DNA of 64,000 bases from Pradoshia sp. D12 (GTDB lineage Bacteria > Bacillota > Bacilli > Bacillales > Pradoshiaceae): contig NZ_CP044545.1 of assembly GCF_008935075.1 (NCBI RefSeq), positions 1,763,501-1,827,500 of the forward strand, written 5' to 3'. The position numbers were made by a program, and so were the translations under genes. Of this stretch, positions 7,630 to 16,200 are shown piece by piece; position 1 is the stretch's first letter, and each line of letters opens with the position of its first letter. The notes beneath the pieces are model-generated. The model was not told the DNA's origin and searched no databases. It worked only from the letters and a program-made list of their open reading frames with translations.

Positions 7630-8023
7630 GTGACAAAGCAGTTGTTTGAATATTTATTAACCGTGAATAACCTGCGTTTTAAGGTTATCCGTGATTATAA
7701 AGAGTATGAGAAAACTTGGTCCAAGTCATCCCTTGAGGAATACGGGGAAGACGTGTATGTAATGGGGGAGGGAGAAGAGGAGGATGCTATCCTAAAAATA
7801 CACAGGAAAAACCGTAGGCGATGCCGATAGCACACCTCCCGATCCCGATGAATCCATAAGGGAGTGGATTACCTACTCGTATGATAACGAGAAACATTCC
7901 CCGACAATCCCAGATTCAAAGGTGATTACAGAAGGAGATTCACACGTAGAAGTCAGGCTCGATGAGGACTCGAATCGGTTCGGTGAACATTTTGGATTTA
8001 ATAGAAATAATGGAGACAGCTGA
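7630..8023 (+). pseudogene. Frameshifted fragment of an unrecognised accessory gene
   Basis: A GTG start with an upstream AGAGGTG opens a frame reading MTKQLFEYLLTVNNLRF that stops at 7830. From 7805 the next frame continues in the same style (acidic, rich in D, E, S and P: DADSTPPDPDESIREW) to TGA 8021-8023. The join falls in the AAAAA run at 7807-7811 and is explained by one extra A. The combined peptide is about 130 residues and looks like the N-terminal part of a larger protein. I do not recognise the family. It lies between the tRNA array and the left repeat of the catabolic island. Confidence 0.55.
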
Positions 8024-8175
8024 ATCCAATGGAAACACTGGGCTTGTGCAGTATCGTGTGCAGCTTCTGTGCAGTATTTGTCCAATGTATAAAAATACAG
8101 GAGTAATGGGTTTTTACTGAAAATAGAAAAAGGCTCAACACCTTGATACACTTGGGGTTAAGCCTGAAGTATGGA
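8024..8175. other. Sequence between the broken gene and the left island repeat
   Basis: No supported coding sequence. Minus-strand open stretches here have no ribosome-binding sites. The region runs up to the repeat copy at 8176. Confidence 0.35.
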
Positions 8176-8204
8176 CCCCACCCTGTCAATTTACTATTCT
8201 GAAT
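8176..8204 (+). repeat. Left copy of the 29-bp direct repeat (candidate attL)
   Basis: It begins CCCCACCCTGTCAATTTAC and differs from the right copy only at 8197 (T for G). On the minus strand it spells a tRNA anticodon loop TTGACAG followed by GGTGGGG. Homology ends on both sides. Confidence 0.6.
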
Positions 8205-8429
8205 CTTATATACAATATATGCATAAATAGAGTCCAAACAGTCCACTAATTCAGGGTGCCATTGATTATTTATACAAACTGAATCTCTTAATTCCGTTGT
8301 TTATAGAAACCCATAGTATCAATTTGAATTCTTAGAAAAAATATAGCCCAGAAGCAAGGATCTGTGCGTTTGTTTAATCTGGATTATTAGTATGATATTC
8401 CTCTATATCAACTTTTAGCCGCCATTGGA
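8205..8429. other. Left end of the island, no recognised gene
   Basis: AT-rich sequence downstream of the minus-strand regulator gene. No clear terminator hairpin with a T tract was found. Confidence 0.35.
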
Positions 8430-10280
8430 TTAACTATTTGTAAAATCCACAATAAAATTACTGTCTTGAGTATTGTTAGTCTTAAAATATATTTCCATCG
8501 CTTTCAATAAAAGAAGGATTTGGAAATTCTCATTAGGATCCTTAAAATCTGTCTTCAAATACTCTTTCAAGTTTTCTAGTCGATAGAGAAGTCCACTCTT
8601 TGAAATCTTTAATAAGCGTATCGTGGATTCAATTTTTAAATTATTATTTAGATATATATATAAAGTTTCTAAGAGCTCAATCCGTTTTTGTTCCTTTAAT
8701 GAAAAGATTCCTGCAAATCGATTATTCGCAAGTTGCTTAATATGTTCTATATTTAAATCATTAATAAATATTGATAAAACACTAATATCTTTAAATGCAG
8801 TAATGGATGCGTTGGGGTTGGAGATGAGAGCAATTGCAGCCTCATTATAGTGAGAGTTTGCCTCCAAAATGCTATGTCCTATCTCGCTGTAACCAATTTG
8901 AACAGGATAATTAGGGAATTGTTCCATTAAAGCTTCTCTTAAATTACTAAAAACCTTCTGAACCATAGAATGATCTTTTAGAGGATGAAATAACAAAATA
9001 ACTAGTTCCATCTCCTTAAAAGAAATAAGTATACGCTGTTTTTTTAAGTGTTCCCGAACAAAGTTTTCAAACTCTTTTTGAATCCTATACATATTATTAT
9101 TCCTTCTCACAATAGCAACGGTGTATAGTTGGTTAATATCAATATTAAAGTAGCGAGACCTAGAAAGAATCTGATTTATATCTGTTAAACGTTGATGCAA
9201 AATATCATTAGTAAACTTGGATTCACTCTCTGCTTTTGATTTTTCTATAATAGAATTCATCATAAGTAGAACAGAAATTACATTTGTCAATTTAGATAGT
9301 ATTAAATAGTCATATGATGAAAATGTTGTTGGATGCATCGATATAACTGACAAATATGCAACGACTTTATTTTTAATGACAATCGTGTTTGTTAAACGAA
9401 CATGATTATCTAATTGAACAACCTTTTTTGTAAAAGGAAGTTGCTGACGCTTTTCAAAAAAATAAGTACCTAATTGATTTCTTTCATTTTGGTCATATAT
9501 CTGCATATCCTGCTCAATTAATTGTCTATCGATCTCTGATAAATTAGTAGAATGTATAAAGTTATAAAATATATCTTCTATTAAAAAGGTTCTGCCAAAA
9601 ATTTTTTCAGCTTCTTTAAATATATCCTCTACTGTTGCTCCATCAATAATCGCTTGAATCATTTCACTTTGAATATTGCCAAGTTCAATCAGATCAAACG
9701 ATACTTGATTTTCAGAGTTTTCATTTGATTCATCAGGTAAAGGGTTAACAGTATAAAACTCCCATGTACAATTTTCGTCACCTCTTGCTACACAGGTTTT
9801 CTCAACTACCTTTACTTCAAACTGAAAAATGGTGCTCATATAGCCAGTAGCAAATCCCATAAGTGTATGACAAACTGGTACATCACTTTGACCAAAATAA
9901 TCTAGATGAACTTTTGCCTCGTAAGACTGTAACCACGTTCCTATACCATAAACAGCCTTAACTGATTTATCACCATAAAATTCAATATACCCTTCGAAAA
10001 TCGAACCGTTTATATGTCCTTTTTCACAATGAAGAGTAGGCCCTTGTTTAAGTAGATCTTGTATATCGAAATATTTTTCTCTCATTCGGTGAGCTTCTGA
10101 AACCCCTAATTGATACCCATAATTAAACATTAATTTTGTTGCTTTCTCTATCCCATTTATTTCAATGATATCTGCTTTTAGAAAACTTAAAGCCTTAACG
10201 ATTGCAATATTGTCGATATCTTTCTCCCTATTTTCAAGATGAAAAGTAGTCCTTTTTAAAGAAATAACACGTTGTTCCAA
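8430..10280 (-). CDS. Aromatic-sensing activator: XylR N-terminal and V4R domains with PucR-type output
   Basis: A 616-residue regulator starting at TTG with AAGGGGGG upstream. Residues about 25-175 form an XylR/DmpR-type sensor plus V4R domain. Trp116 and the set Cys137, Glu160, Cys163, Cys171 have the same spacing as the phenol-pocket Trp134 and zinc ligands Cys155, Glu178, Cys181, Cys189 known from MopR. The middle is GAF-like. The C-terminus (about 560-600) has the PucR helix-turn-helix pattern around STIRLLKISKSGLLYRLENL. No AAA+ sigma-54 domain is present. It is divergent from the meta-cleavage genes and is inferred to activate them in response to a phenolic ligand. Confidence 0.85.
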   Translation of the reverse strand: MEQRVISLKRTTFHLENREKDIDNIAIVKALSFLKADIIEINGIEKATKLMFNYGYQLGVSEAHRMREKYFDIQDLLKQGPTLHCEKGHINGSIFEGYIEFYGDKSVKAVYGIGTWLQSYEAKVHLDYFGQSDVPVCHTLMGFATGYMSTIFQFEVKVVEKTCVARGDENCTWEFYTVNPLPDESNENSENQVSFDLIELGNIQSEMIQAIIDGATVEDIFKEAEKIFGRTFLIEDIFYNFIHSTNLSEIDRQLIEQDMQIYDQNERNQLGTYFFEKRQQLPFTKKVVQLDNHVRLTNTIVIKNKVVAYLSVISMHPTTFSSYDYLILSKLTNVISVLLMMNSIIEKSKAESESKFTNDILHQRLTDINQILSRSRYFNIDINQLYTVAIVRRNNNMYRIQKEFENFVREHLKKQRILISFKEMELVILLFHPLKDHSMVQKVFSNLREALMEQFPNYPVQIGYSEIGHSILEANSHYNEAAIALISNPNASITAFKDISVLSIFINDLNIEHIKQLANNRFAGIFSLKEQKRIELLETLYIYLNNNLKIESTIRLLKISKSGLLYRLENLKEYLKTDFKDPNENFQILLLLKAMEIYFKTNNTQDSNFIVDFTNS

Positions 10281-10379
10281 CCTATTCCCCCCTTAATTGT
10301 AAGAAGTGCCTCAAAAAATATTGTTATTTCTCTCTTAATACTAAAATACCATAAAAAAGAAAAAACCAAACGAAATATA

Positions 10380-10421
10380 CTGAAAACGCTTTCAAATTAA
10401 TACAATTAGTCTGTTTTCAGA
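10380..10421. promoter_or_regulatory. Inverted repeat CTGAAAAC ... GTTTTCAG, possible activator site
   Basis: CTGAAAAC at 10380-10387 and its inverse GTTTTCAG at 10413-10420 flank 25 bases in the regulator/dioxygenase intergenic region. This is a plausible binding site for the divergent PucR-type activator. The left half overlaps the cre site. Confidence 0.35.
10381..10394 (+). promoter_or_regulatory. cre site (CcpA) upstream of the dioxygenase
   Basis: TGAAAACGCTTTCA fits the Bacillus catabolite-responsive element consensus TGWAARCGYTWNCW throughout. It lies about 95 bases before the dioxygenase start and in the divergent intergenic region, so it can repress the pathway, the regulator or both when preferred sugars are present. 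Confidence 0.8.
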
Positions 10422-10486
10422 ATATTTTATATCTAATATATTGAATGTGTAAATGATAAAAAACAAACAAAAAAGGGGAAAAGAAA

Positions 10487-11431
10487 ATGTTACCAGAGAT
10501 TGCTAAACTAGGTCATATTGCTTTAATCACACCGGATTTAAAAAAATCACTATGGTTCTTCTCTGAAGTCTTAGGTTTAGAAGAAACAGAAGTAGTGAAT
10601 GGTACACATTATTTACGTGCATGGGGAGATTTTGAACACCATACACTATCGCTAAAACAAGGGGAAAAATCAAAAGTAGATCACATTGGTTGGCGTACAA
10701 AACGTCCTGAAGATGTAGAGAAATTTGCTGAATTACTAACTGAGGCTGGAGCAGAAGTGAAGTGGGTTGAATCGGGTGAAGAAGCAGGTCAAGGAAGAGC
10801 AATTCGCTTTGAGTTACCCAGTGAGCATCCATTTGAAATTTATTATGAGATGGAAAAAACGCAACCAGATCAAGACCGCAAATCCGTGCTAAAGAACCAA
10901 ACTTATAAATCTTGGAGAAAAGGTGCTTCACCTCGTCGTATTGACCACGTGAATCTAGCGACTTCACACGATCCATCAGTAATTCATAAATGGTTAATTG
11001 ATAATTTGGGATTTAAAATGCGTGAATATGTAGATTTAGGAAATGGAGTTATTCAAGCTGGTTGGTTAAGTGTAACTCCATTGGTTCATGACATAGCTGT
11101 TATGGCTGAACCGGAAGCTAAAACACCTAACCGTTTACACCACCTAGCTTATTGGTTTGATAATGCCCAAGATATATTACGTGCAGCTGATATTTTAAGT
11201 GAAAATGGAATTGAGCTTATTGGGCCAGGTAAACATGGTATTTCACAGGCAATTTACTTATATGTAAAAGACCCAGGTAGTGGTCATCGTGTGGAACTAT
11301 TTTCAGGAAGTTATTTGATTTTTGAACCTGATTGGGAGGCTATTAAGTGGACTCCTGAAGATTTAAAAGTTGGTTTAACTTATTGGGGACAAGATCTTCA
11401 GGGAATGGATGCTGATTCAACAGAAGCATAG
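10487..11431 (+). CDS. Catechol 2,3-dioxygenase (extradiol, VOC family)
   Basis: Cleaves a catechol ring next to the hydroxyls to give a 2-hydroxymuconic semialdehyde, using Fe(II). At 314 residues it is the standard two-domain length of this type, with vicinal-oxygen-chelate domains at about 6-120 and 150-275. The iron ligands are visible as His154 (RIDHVNL), the RLHHLAYW pair at 218/219 and Glu270 (HRVELFSG). His250 and Tyr259 correspond to conserved second-sphere residues. First gene of the pathway, with AAGGGGAAAAG before the ATG; the hydrolase follows after 11 bases. Exact catechol substrate unknown. Confidence 0.93.
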   Translation: MLPEIAKLGHIALITPDLKKSLWFFSEVLGLEETEVVNGTHYLRAWGDFEHHTLSLKQGEKSKVDHIGWRTKRPEDVEKFAELLTEAGAEVKWVESGEEAGQGRAIRFELPSEHPFEIYYEMEKTQPDQDRKSVLKNQTYKSWRKGASPRRIDHVNLATSHDPSVIHKWLIDNLGFKMREYVDLGNGVIQAGWLSVTPLVHDIAVMAEPEAKTPNRLHHLAYWFDNAQDILRAADILSENGIELIGPGKHGISQAIYLYVKDPGSGHRVELFSGSYLIFEPDWEAIKWTPEDLKVGLTYWGQDLQGMDADSTEA

Positions 11432-11442
11432 GAGGGACTATA

Positions 11443-12270
11443 ATGAGCTATTCAACAGAAACTTTAGATACAGGTCGGTTTCAAACGTTCTATTGTGAAG
11501 CAGGACAAGAAAATGAGGAAGTAATCGTATTCCTACACGGTTCAGGTCCCGGAGCGAATTCAGTAAGTAATTGGCAACATATTTTACCAGAGCTTGCAAA
11601 GAACTATCATGTGATTGCTCCTGATATGTATGGATTTGGAAATACAAAACACCCCGAAGTACACCCAAAATCATTTTGGGAATGGACTCAGCTACGCGTT
11701 GAGCAACTGCTTGAACTACTTGATAAGAAAAACATAGAGAAATTCAGTCTCGTAGGTAATTCAATGGGTGGTTATGTGTCGTTAAATGTTGTTATGTATG
11801 CACCTGAACGAGTGAAAAAAGTTTTACTTATGGGCAGTGCTGGTGGAGAAACACCGCCTACTCCGGAAATAATACGAATGGTTGGTTTTTATAAAAACCC
11901 AACGTATGAAAACCTACGAAACTTAACAAGTTGGTTTGTTTATGATCCTGCAACGATTCAAGATTCATTAGAAGATATTTTAGAAATTCGATATGAAACT
12001 ATTCAACGTGAAGAGATTCGCAATTCCTATTTGCAAAATATGTTCCCTATGCCTGGGGAAGGTCATATTCCTCCCAATGCATTACGTCAAATGAAACAAC
12101 CATTCTTACTACTGCATGGTTTTAATGACCGATTTGTTCCAAAAGAGAGCAGTATTAATTTGATGGAACATTTACCTAATGCAGAGCTTCGTTTATTTAC
12201 ACAGTGCGGACATTGGCTGCAGGTAGAAAAGCGAGAAGATTTCATTAAAGCAGCTAAAGAGTTCTTCTAG
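11443..12270 (+). CDS. 2-hydroxymuconate semialdehyde hydrolase (meta-cleavage product hydrolase)
   Basis: Alpha/beta hydrolase that cuts the carbon-carbon bond of the ring-fission product, releasing 2-oxopent-4-enoate (or an analogue) and an acid, which is formate if the substrate is unsubstituted. The 275-residue protein has the oxyanion-hole motif HGSGPGANS at 32-40 typical of this subfamily, nucleophile Ser107 in GNSMGG, Asp229 in GFNDRF and His257 in CGHWLQ. It is closely coupled to the dioxygenase upstream. No semialdehyde dehydrogenase, tautomerase or decarboxylase is present, so only the hydrolytic branch is encoded. Confidence 0.9.
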   Translation: MSYSTETLDTGRFQTFYCEAGQENEEVIVFLHGSGPGANSVSNWQHILPELAKNYHVIAPDMYGFGNTKHPEVHPKSFWEWTQLRVEQLLELLDKKNIEKFSLVGNSMGGYVSLNVVMYAPERVKKVLLMGSAGGETPPTPEIIRMVGFYKNPTYENLRNLTSWFVYDPATIQDSLEDILEIRYETIQREEIRNSYLQNMFPMPGEGHIPPNALRQMKQPFLLLHGFNDRFVPKESSINLMEHLPNAELRLFTQCGHWLQVEKREDFIKAAKEFF

Positions 12271-12289
12271 TTAACTAGAATACAATAAC

Positions 12290-12335
12290 GTGAGGTCACT
12301 AAAGAAGAGATTTTAATGTTTTTTAGTGGCCTCAC
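12290..12335 (+). terminator. Inverted repeat between hydrolase and monooxygenase genes
   Basis: The stem GTGAGGTCACTAAA / TTTAGTGGCCTCAC encloses 18 bases. No T tract follows, so it may be an attenuator or mRNA-stabilising structure rather than a full terminator. Confidence 0.5.
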
Positions 12336-12417
12336 CAGTATTTAAAACTCCGAATATAACATCTTCGCTAACTAAGATTTGTTATAAACTTGAAAACGTA
12401 TAATAGGAGGGTTATAA

Positions 12418-13608
12418 ATGTCAGTTGATACAAAGCAAAAATCCAAAGGATTTACAGATGTTGAACTAGAGCTTATTGAAAAAGCACGTGAAGCAGGCTT
12501 ACTAGCAGAATCAGAAGTAGCAACTTCCGAAATAAATGCCTCTGTTTCTCGAAACTATGTTAATAAGTTAATTGAATCAGGAATTACTCGTGCAAATCTA
12601 CCGAAAGAATATGGTGGTCCACAAATTTCGTTACGTGGCCTTGGAGAAATTGTACGTACTATCGCGTACCATAATATCTCAGCTGCATGGTTAGGTTATT
12701 TCTTCCCTTTACACAACTCCTTAACAGCACACCTTCCACAAGAAGGTAGAGACGAAATTATAAATTCAAACGGTTTGATCGTGGATGTTTTCGCGCCAGT
12801 TGGACAAGTAACCGTGGTTGATGGCGGTGTTCGCTTAACAGGTACTTATAACTATACAAGCGGTGTTAACTTTGCAGAATGGATTGGTTTAGGGGCAATT
12901 GCTCAATTACCTGAATCAAATCAACCAGAATTAATTATGTGTTTCATGCGTAAAGATGAAGTGAAAGTAAATGAAAATTGGGATACATTTGGTTTACGTG
13001 GTTCAGGTAGTAACCAAGTGATTGCAACGGAAGTATTTATTCCAAGAAGACGCGTTTTAAGACTTGAATTAGCGAATGATACACGCCGTCCACCGGAGGG
13101 TTCTAATTATGATCCCGATTATCCTTATTACCATGTACCATACTTCTCTGCATTCTATCTTGGGTTTCCAAATATGGCATTAGGTGGAGCTAGGCGTTTG
13201 CTGGATGAATATAAAAAGAGAACAGAAGCACGTGTTCGTCTACATGGAGAAAATGAAAAAGATTCTCCTCGTAGTCAGCGAATTCTAGCTAAACTTATGT
13301 TGGAATATAAAAAAGCGAATGGTTTAATGGAACAATATTACGATCTATTAGCAACTTATGAAACAGAAGGTCCATACGAAAAAGGGGAGTTTTCTTCACT
13401 ACGTGCAGAAATTATTAAAATTTGTCAAGAAATCGCTACGACAGTAATGGTCTCACTCGGTGGGGCATCTCTAACAAAAAATGACACAATTGAAGTGTTT
13501 GTACGAGACATCATTGCCGTAGCCACACATATAACGTCTCTATATGAAGATGCACTATACACATATGGTCGTAATTTATATGGCTATCAAGGAATTGGTA
13601 TGGGCTAA
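12418..13608 (+). CDS. Flavin-dependent monooxygenase of the acyl-CoA dehydrogenase fold (group D)
   Basis: A 396-residue protein with the acyl-CoA dehydrogenase fold but the features of two-component oxygenases such as HsaA, DszC and the HpaH/C2 type. These use free reduced flavin from a separate reductase to hydroxylate an aromatic ring. Visible landmarks are GTYNYTSGVNFAEWIG (about 142-157) and WDTFGLRGSGSN (about 190-201), the flavin-facing strands of the family. The reductase and an FAD synthetase are encoded 2-3 kb downstream. It is inferred to supply the catechol cleaved by the dioxygenase; its substrate is unknown. AGGAGGG precedes the ATG. Confidence 0.82.
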   Translation: MSVDTKQKSKGFTDVELELIEKAREAGLLAESEVATSEINASVSRNYVNKLIESGITRANLPKEYGGPQISLRGLGEIVRTIAYHNISAAWLGYFFPLHNSLTAHLPQEGRDEIINSNGLIVDVFAPVGQVTVVDGGVRLTGTYNYTSGVNFAEWIGLGAIAQLPESNQPELIMCFMRKDEVKVNENWDTFGLRGSGSNQVIATEVFIPRRRVLRLELANDTRRPPEGSNYDPDYPYYHVPYFSAFYLGFPNMALGGARRLLDEYKKRTEARVRLHGENEKDSPRSQRILAKLMLEYKKANGLMEQYYDLLATYETEGPYEKGEFSSLRAEIIKICQEIATTVMVSLGGASLTKNDTIEVFVRDIIAVATHITSLYEDALYTYGRNLYGYQGIGMG

Positions 13609-13680
13609 TTCACCTTAATAACGAGTCAAAAAATGAATGTTTATTCAATTGAAATATGAGTAAACAAGGGGGATTTAGAC

Positions 13681-14556
13681 ATGGCAAAATTAAAGGTAGC
13701 CATTTTAGGGTCAGGCAACATTGGTAACGATTTGATGAAAAAAATTCAGCGGTCCTCTTTTCTAGAGTTAACGGCTGTTATAGGGATCGATCCCAACTCC
13801 GAGGGCTTACGAAAAGCACGTGAAGCAGGTTTTCAAGCTATCGATACGGGAATTGAAGGCTTTCTTCAAACTCCAGGACTTGCAGATGTTGTGTTTGACG
13901 CAACTAGTGCTTATGCACATGTGAAGCATGCAAAGCTACTAAAAACTCACGGTAAGAGAGTAATTGACTTAACCCCAGCAGCAATTGGACCACTTACAGT
14001 ACCAACAGTGAACCTTTACGAACATCAACAAGCAGATAACGTAAATATGGTGACATGTGGTGGACAAGCAACAATTCCAATTATTTATGCAGTATCTCAG
14101 CTTTATGAGGTAGAATATGCGGAAATTGTTGCCACAATTGCAAGTAAAAGTGCTGGCCCAGCAACACGTGCGAACATTGATGAATTTATCGCAACTACTT
14201 CACGTGCCATTGAGGTTGTCGGCAAAGCAAAAAAAGGAAAAACAGTTTTAATTTTAAACCCTGCTGAACCACCAATTATGATGAATGACACGATTCATCT
14301 GTTAGTAGATCATCCGGTAACAGATGAGGAAGCATTGATTGATGCACTTAAAAAAATGGAAAAAGCAGTTCAGCAATATGTTCCAGGGTATCGCTTAAAA
14401 ACACGTCCATACATTGAGGGAAATCGTATCACTGTATTCCTGGAGGTTGCCGGTGCTGCTGATTATTTACCTGCTTACGCAGGTAATTTGGATATTATAA
14501 CAGCTGCAGCTATTAAAATTGCTGAGGAATGGGCAAAGGCAAAGACAACTGTGTAA
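13681..14556 (+). CDS. Acetaldehyde dehydrogenase (acylating), DmpF/BphJ type
   Basis: Oxidises acetaldehyde with NAD+ and coenzyme A to acetyl-CoA, the last step of meta-cleavage pathways. The 291-residue protein has a dinucleotide-binding GSGNIG at 10-15 and the catalytic Cys126 in TCGGQATIP. The aldolase gene follows after 12 bases with its own AAAGGAGG. In this family the two enzymes form a channelling complex, and the tight gene pair supports that here. If longer aldehydes are produced upstream it would yield the corresponding acyl-CoA. Confidence 0.93.
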   Translation: MAKLKVAILGSGNIGNDLMKKIQRSSFLELTAVIGIDPNSEGLRKAREAGFQAIDTGIEGFLQTPGLADVVFDATSAYAHVKHAKLLKTHGKRVIDLTPAAIGPLTVPTVNLYEHQQADNVNMVTCGGQATIPIIYAVSQLYEVEYAEIVATIASKSAGPATRANIDEFIATTSRAIEVVGKAKKGKTVLILNPAEPPIMMNDTIHLLVDHPVTDEEALIDALKKMEKAVQQYVPGYRLKTRPYIEGNRITVFLEVAGAADYLPAYAGNLDIITAAAIKIAEEWAKAKTTV

Positions 14557-14568
14557 AGGAGGAATACG

Positions 14569-15582
14569 ATGAAACGCGATATTATCATAACAGAAGTAGC
14601 TTTACGAGATGGCAGTCATGCGGTCCGTCATCAATTTACAGTTGAACAGGTTAGGAAAGTTGTTGCTGGCTTAGATTCAGCAAACGTACCATATATCGAG
14701 GTTGCTCATGGAGATGGTCTTGGGGGATCGACGGTTCAGTACGGCCATTCACATACGGATGAGTTTAAGCTCATCGAGGCTGCTGTAGAAACTGCCGGAA
14801 ATTCAAAAATTGCTGTACTTTCCTTACCAGGAATTGCAACGAAGCCTGATATTAGACTTGCAGGAGATTTAGGTGTTTCTATGGTTCGCGTCGCTACACA
14901 TGTCACGGAGGCAGACGTTTCATTACAGCATCTAAGCTTAGCGAAGGAGCTGGGTCTAGAAACAGTTGGTTTTCTAATGATGTCCCATATGGCTGAACCA
15001 AGTAAAATTGTAGAGCAAGCAAAAATTATGGAAAATGGTGGAGCAGATGTCATTTATATTGTAGATTCTGCAGGTGCTCTACTTCCAATTCAGGTAGCGG
15101 ATCGAATAAAAGCATTGAAACAAGAAATAAACGTTCCTCTAGGTTTTCATGCACATAATAATTTGTCACTGGCTGTGGCAAATTCATTAACTGCTATTGA
15201 ACATGGAGCTGATCGTATAGATGGCAGTATCCGTTGTTTAGGTGCTGGTGCTGGTAATACACAAACCGAAGTCCTAGTAAGCATATTGGATAAAATGAAT
15301 ATTGTTACAGGAATTGATTTATATAAAATAATGGATGTAGCTGAAGAAATTGTAGCGCCAATTCTGCCAACACCTCAAGAAATTACACGCGGTAGCTTAG
15401 TATTGGGGTATGCGGGTATTTATTCAAGCTTCTTATTACATGCGCAAAGAGCTGCAGAAAGATTTGGTGTAGATGCACGTGATATTCTCATAGAGATCGG
15501 TAAACGTAAAGCAGTTGGTGGTCAAGAGGATATGATTTTAGAGGTTGCTGCGGAGTTGAAAAGTGGAACAGTAAAGGCTTGA
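14569..15582 (+). CDS. 4-hydroxy-2-oxovalerate aldolase, DmpG/BphI type
   Basis: Divalent-metal aldolase splitting 4-hydroxy-2-oxovalerate into pyruvate and acetaldehyde. The 337-residue TIM-barrel protein has the catalytic and metal-binding RDGSHAVRHQF near its N-terminus (about residues 13-23) and the metal-binding GFHAHNNLSLA near 200-210. It passes acetaldehyde to the dehydrogenase encoded just upstream. Length and motifs are standard for the family. Confidence 0.93.
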   Translation: MKRDIIITEVALRDGSHAVRHQFTVEQVRKVVAGLDSANVPYIEVAHGDGLGGSTVQYGHSHTDEFKLIEAAVETAGNSKIAVLSLPGIATKPDIRLAGDLGVSMVRVATHVTEADVSLQHLSLAKELGLETVGFLMMSHMAEPSKIVEQAKIMENGGADVIYIVDSAGALLPIQVADRIKALKQEINVPLGFHAHNNLSLAVANSLTAIEHGADRIDGSIRCLGAGAGNTQTEVLVSILDKMNIVTGIDLYKIMDVAEEIVAPILPTPQEITRGSLVLGYAGIYSSFLLHAQRAAERFGVDARDILIEIGKRKAVGGQEDMILEVAAELKSGTVKA

Positions 15583-15684
15583 AAATTATTTTTAAGCAAG
15601 TTTTGAAGATCCTTTATGTTTAAATACGAAAAATAGGCTATCCAGTAAATCTATAAAAGTTAAATCATTAGGGGAGGTTTAAAA

Positions 15685-16155
15685 ATGGATGATCGTTTAT
15701 TTAGAAGTGCAATGGGTAAATTTGCAACTGGTGTGACAGTCATTTTAACAGACCTAGAGGATGTAACACATGGAATGACAGCGAATGCTTTTATGTCCGT
15801 TTCACTTAATCCAAAATTAGTAGTGATTTCGATTAAAGAAAACGCACGTATGCTTCCTAAAATCCAACAAGCCAAAAAGTTTTCAGTCAATATTTTAAGT
15901 TCTAATCAGGAAGAAATTTCTAAAGTATTTGCAGGTCAAATTAAAGATCAGGAGGTAACATTTAATCGTTTAACAGATGTACCTGTTATTCCTGGGGCTA
16001 TTGTGCAAGTTGCTTGTGAAGTTTCTGCTGAACATGTTGAAGGTGACCACACATTATTCATTGGTAAAGTAACTAACATTACGGTTGAAGATGGTGATCC
16101 ATTATTATTTTTCAATGGAAAATATCGCAGCCTCGAGGAATTAGTTGAAGTATAA
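15685..16155 (+). CDS. Flavin reductase of a two-component monooxygenase (HpaC-like)
   Basis: A 156-residue flavin-reductase-domain protein (DIM6/NTAB family) that reduces FMN or FAD with NAD(P)H and releases it to a partner oxygenase. The family pattern FATGVTVI near 13-20, TANAFMSVSLNP near 32-43 and the closing GDHTLFIGKV are all present. Its natural partner is the acyl-CoA-dehydrogenase-like oxygenase encoded at 12418. GGGGAGG lies just before the ATG. It follows the aldolase after about 100 bases and could be in the same transcript. Confidence 0.88.
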   Translation: MDDRLFRSAMGKFATGVTVILTDLEDVTHGMTANAFMSVSLNPKLVVISIKENARMLPKIQQAKKFSVNILSSNQEEISKVFAGQIKDQEVTFNRLTDVPVIPGAIVQVACEVSAEHVEGDHTLFIGKVTNITVEDGDPLLFFNGKYRSLEELVEV

Positions 16156-16200
16156 GGGAAATAGGAATCTCTAACTAGGATGATAGAAGGAGTTATGCTA

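Noticed and set aside
12399-12404. TATAAT as a promoter for the monooxygenase gene
   Set aside because: It lies only 14 bases before the ATG and its start point would fall on the ribosome-binding site; no -35 hexamer sits at the correct distance.
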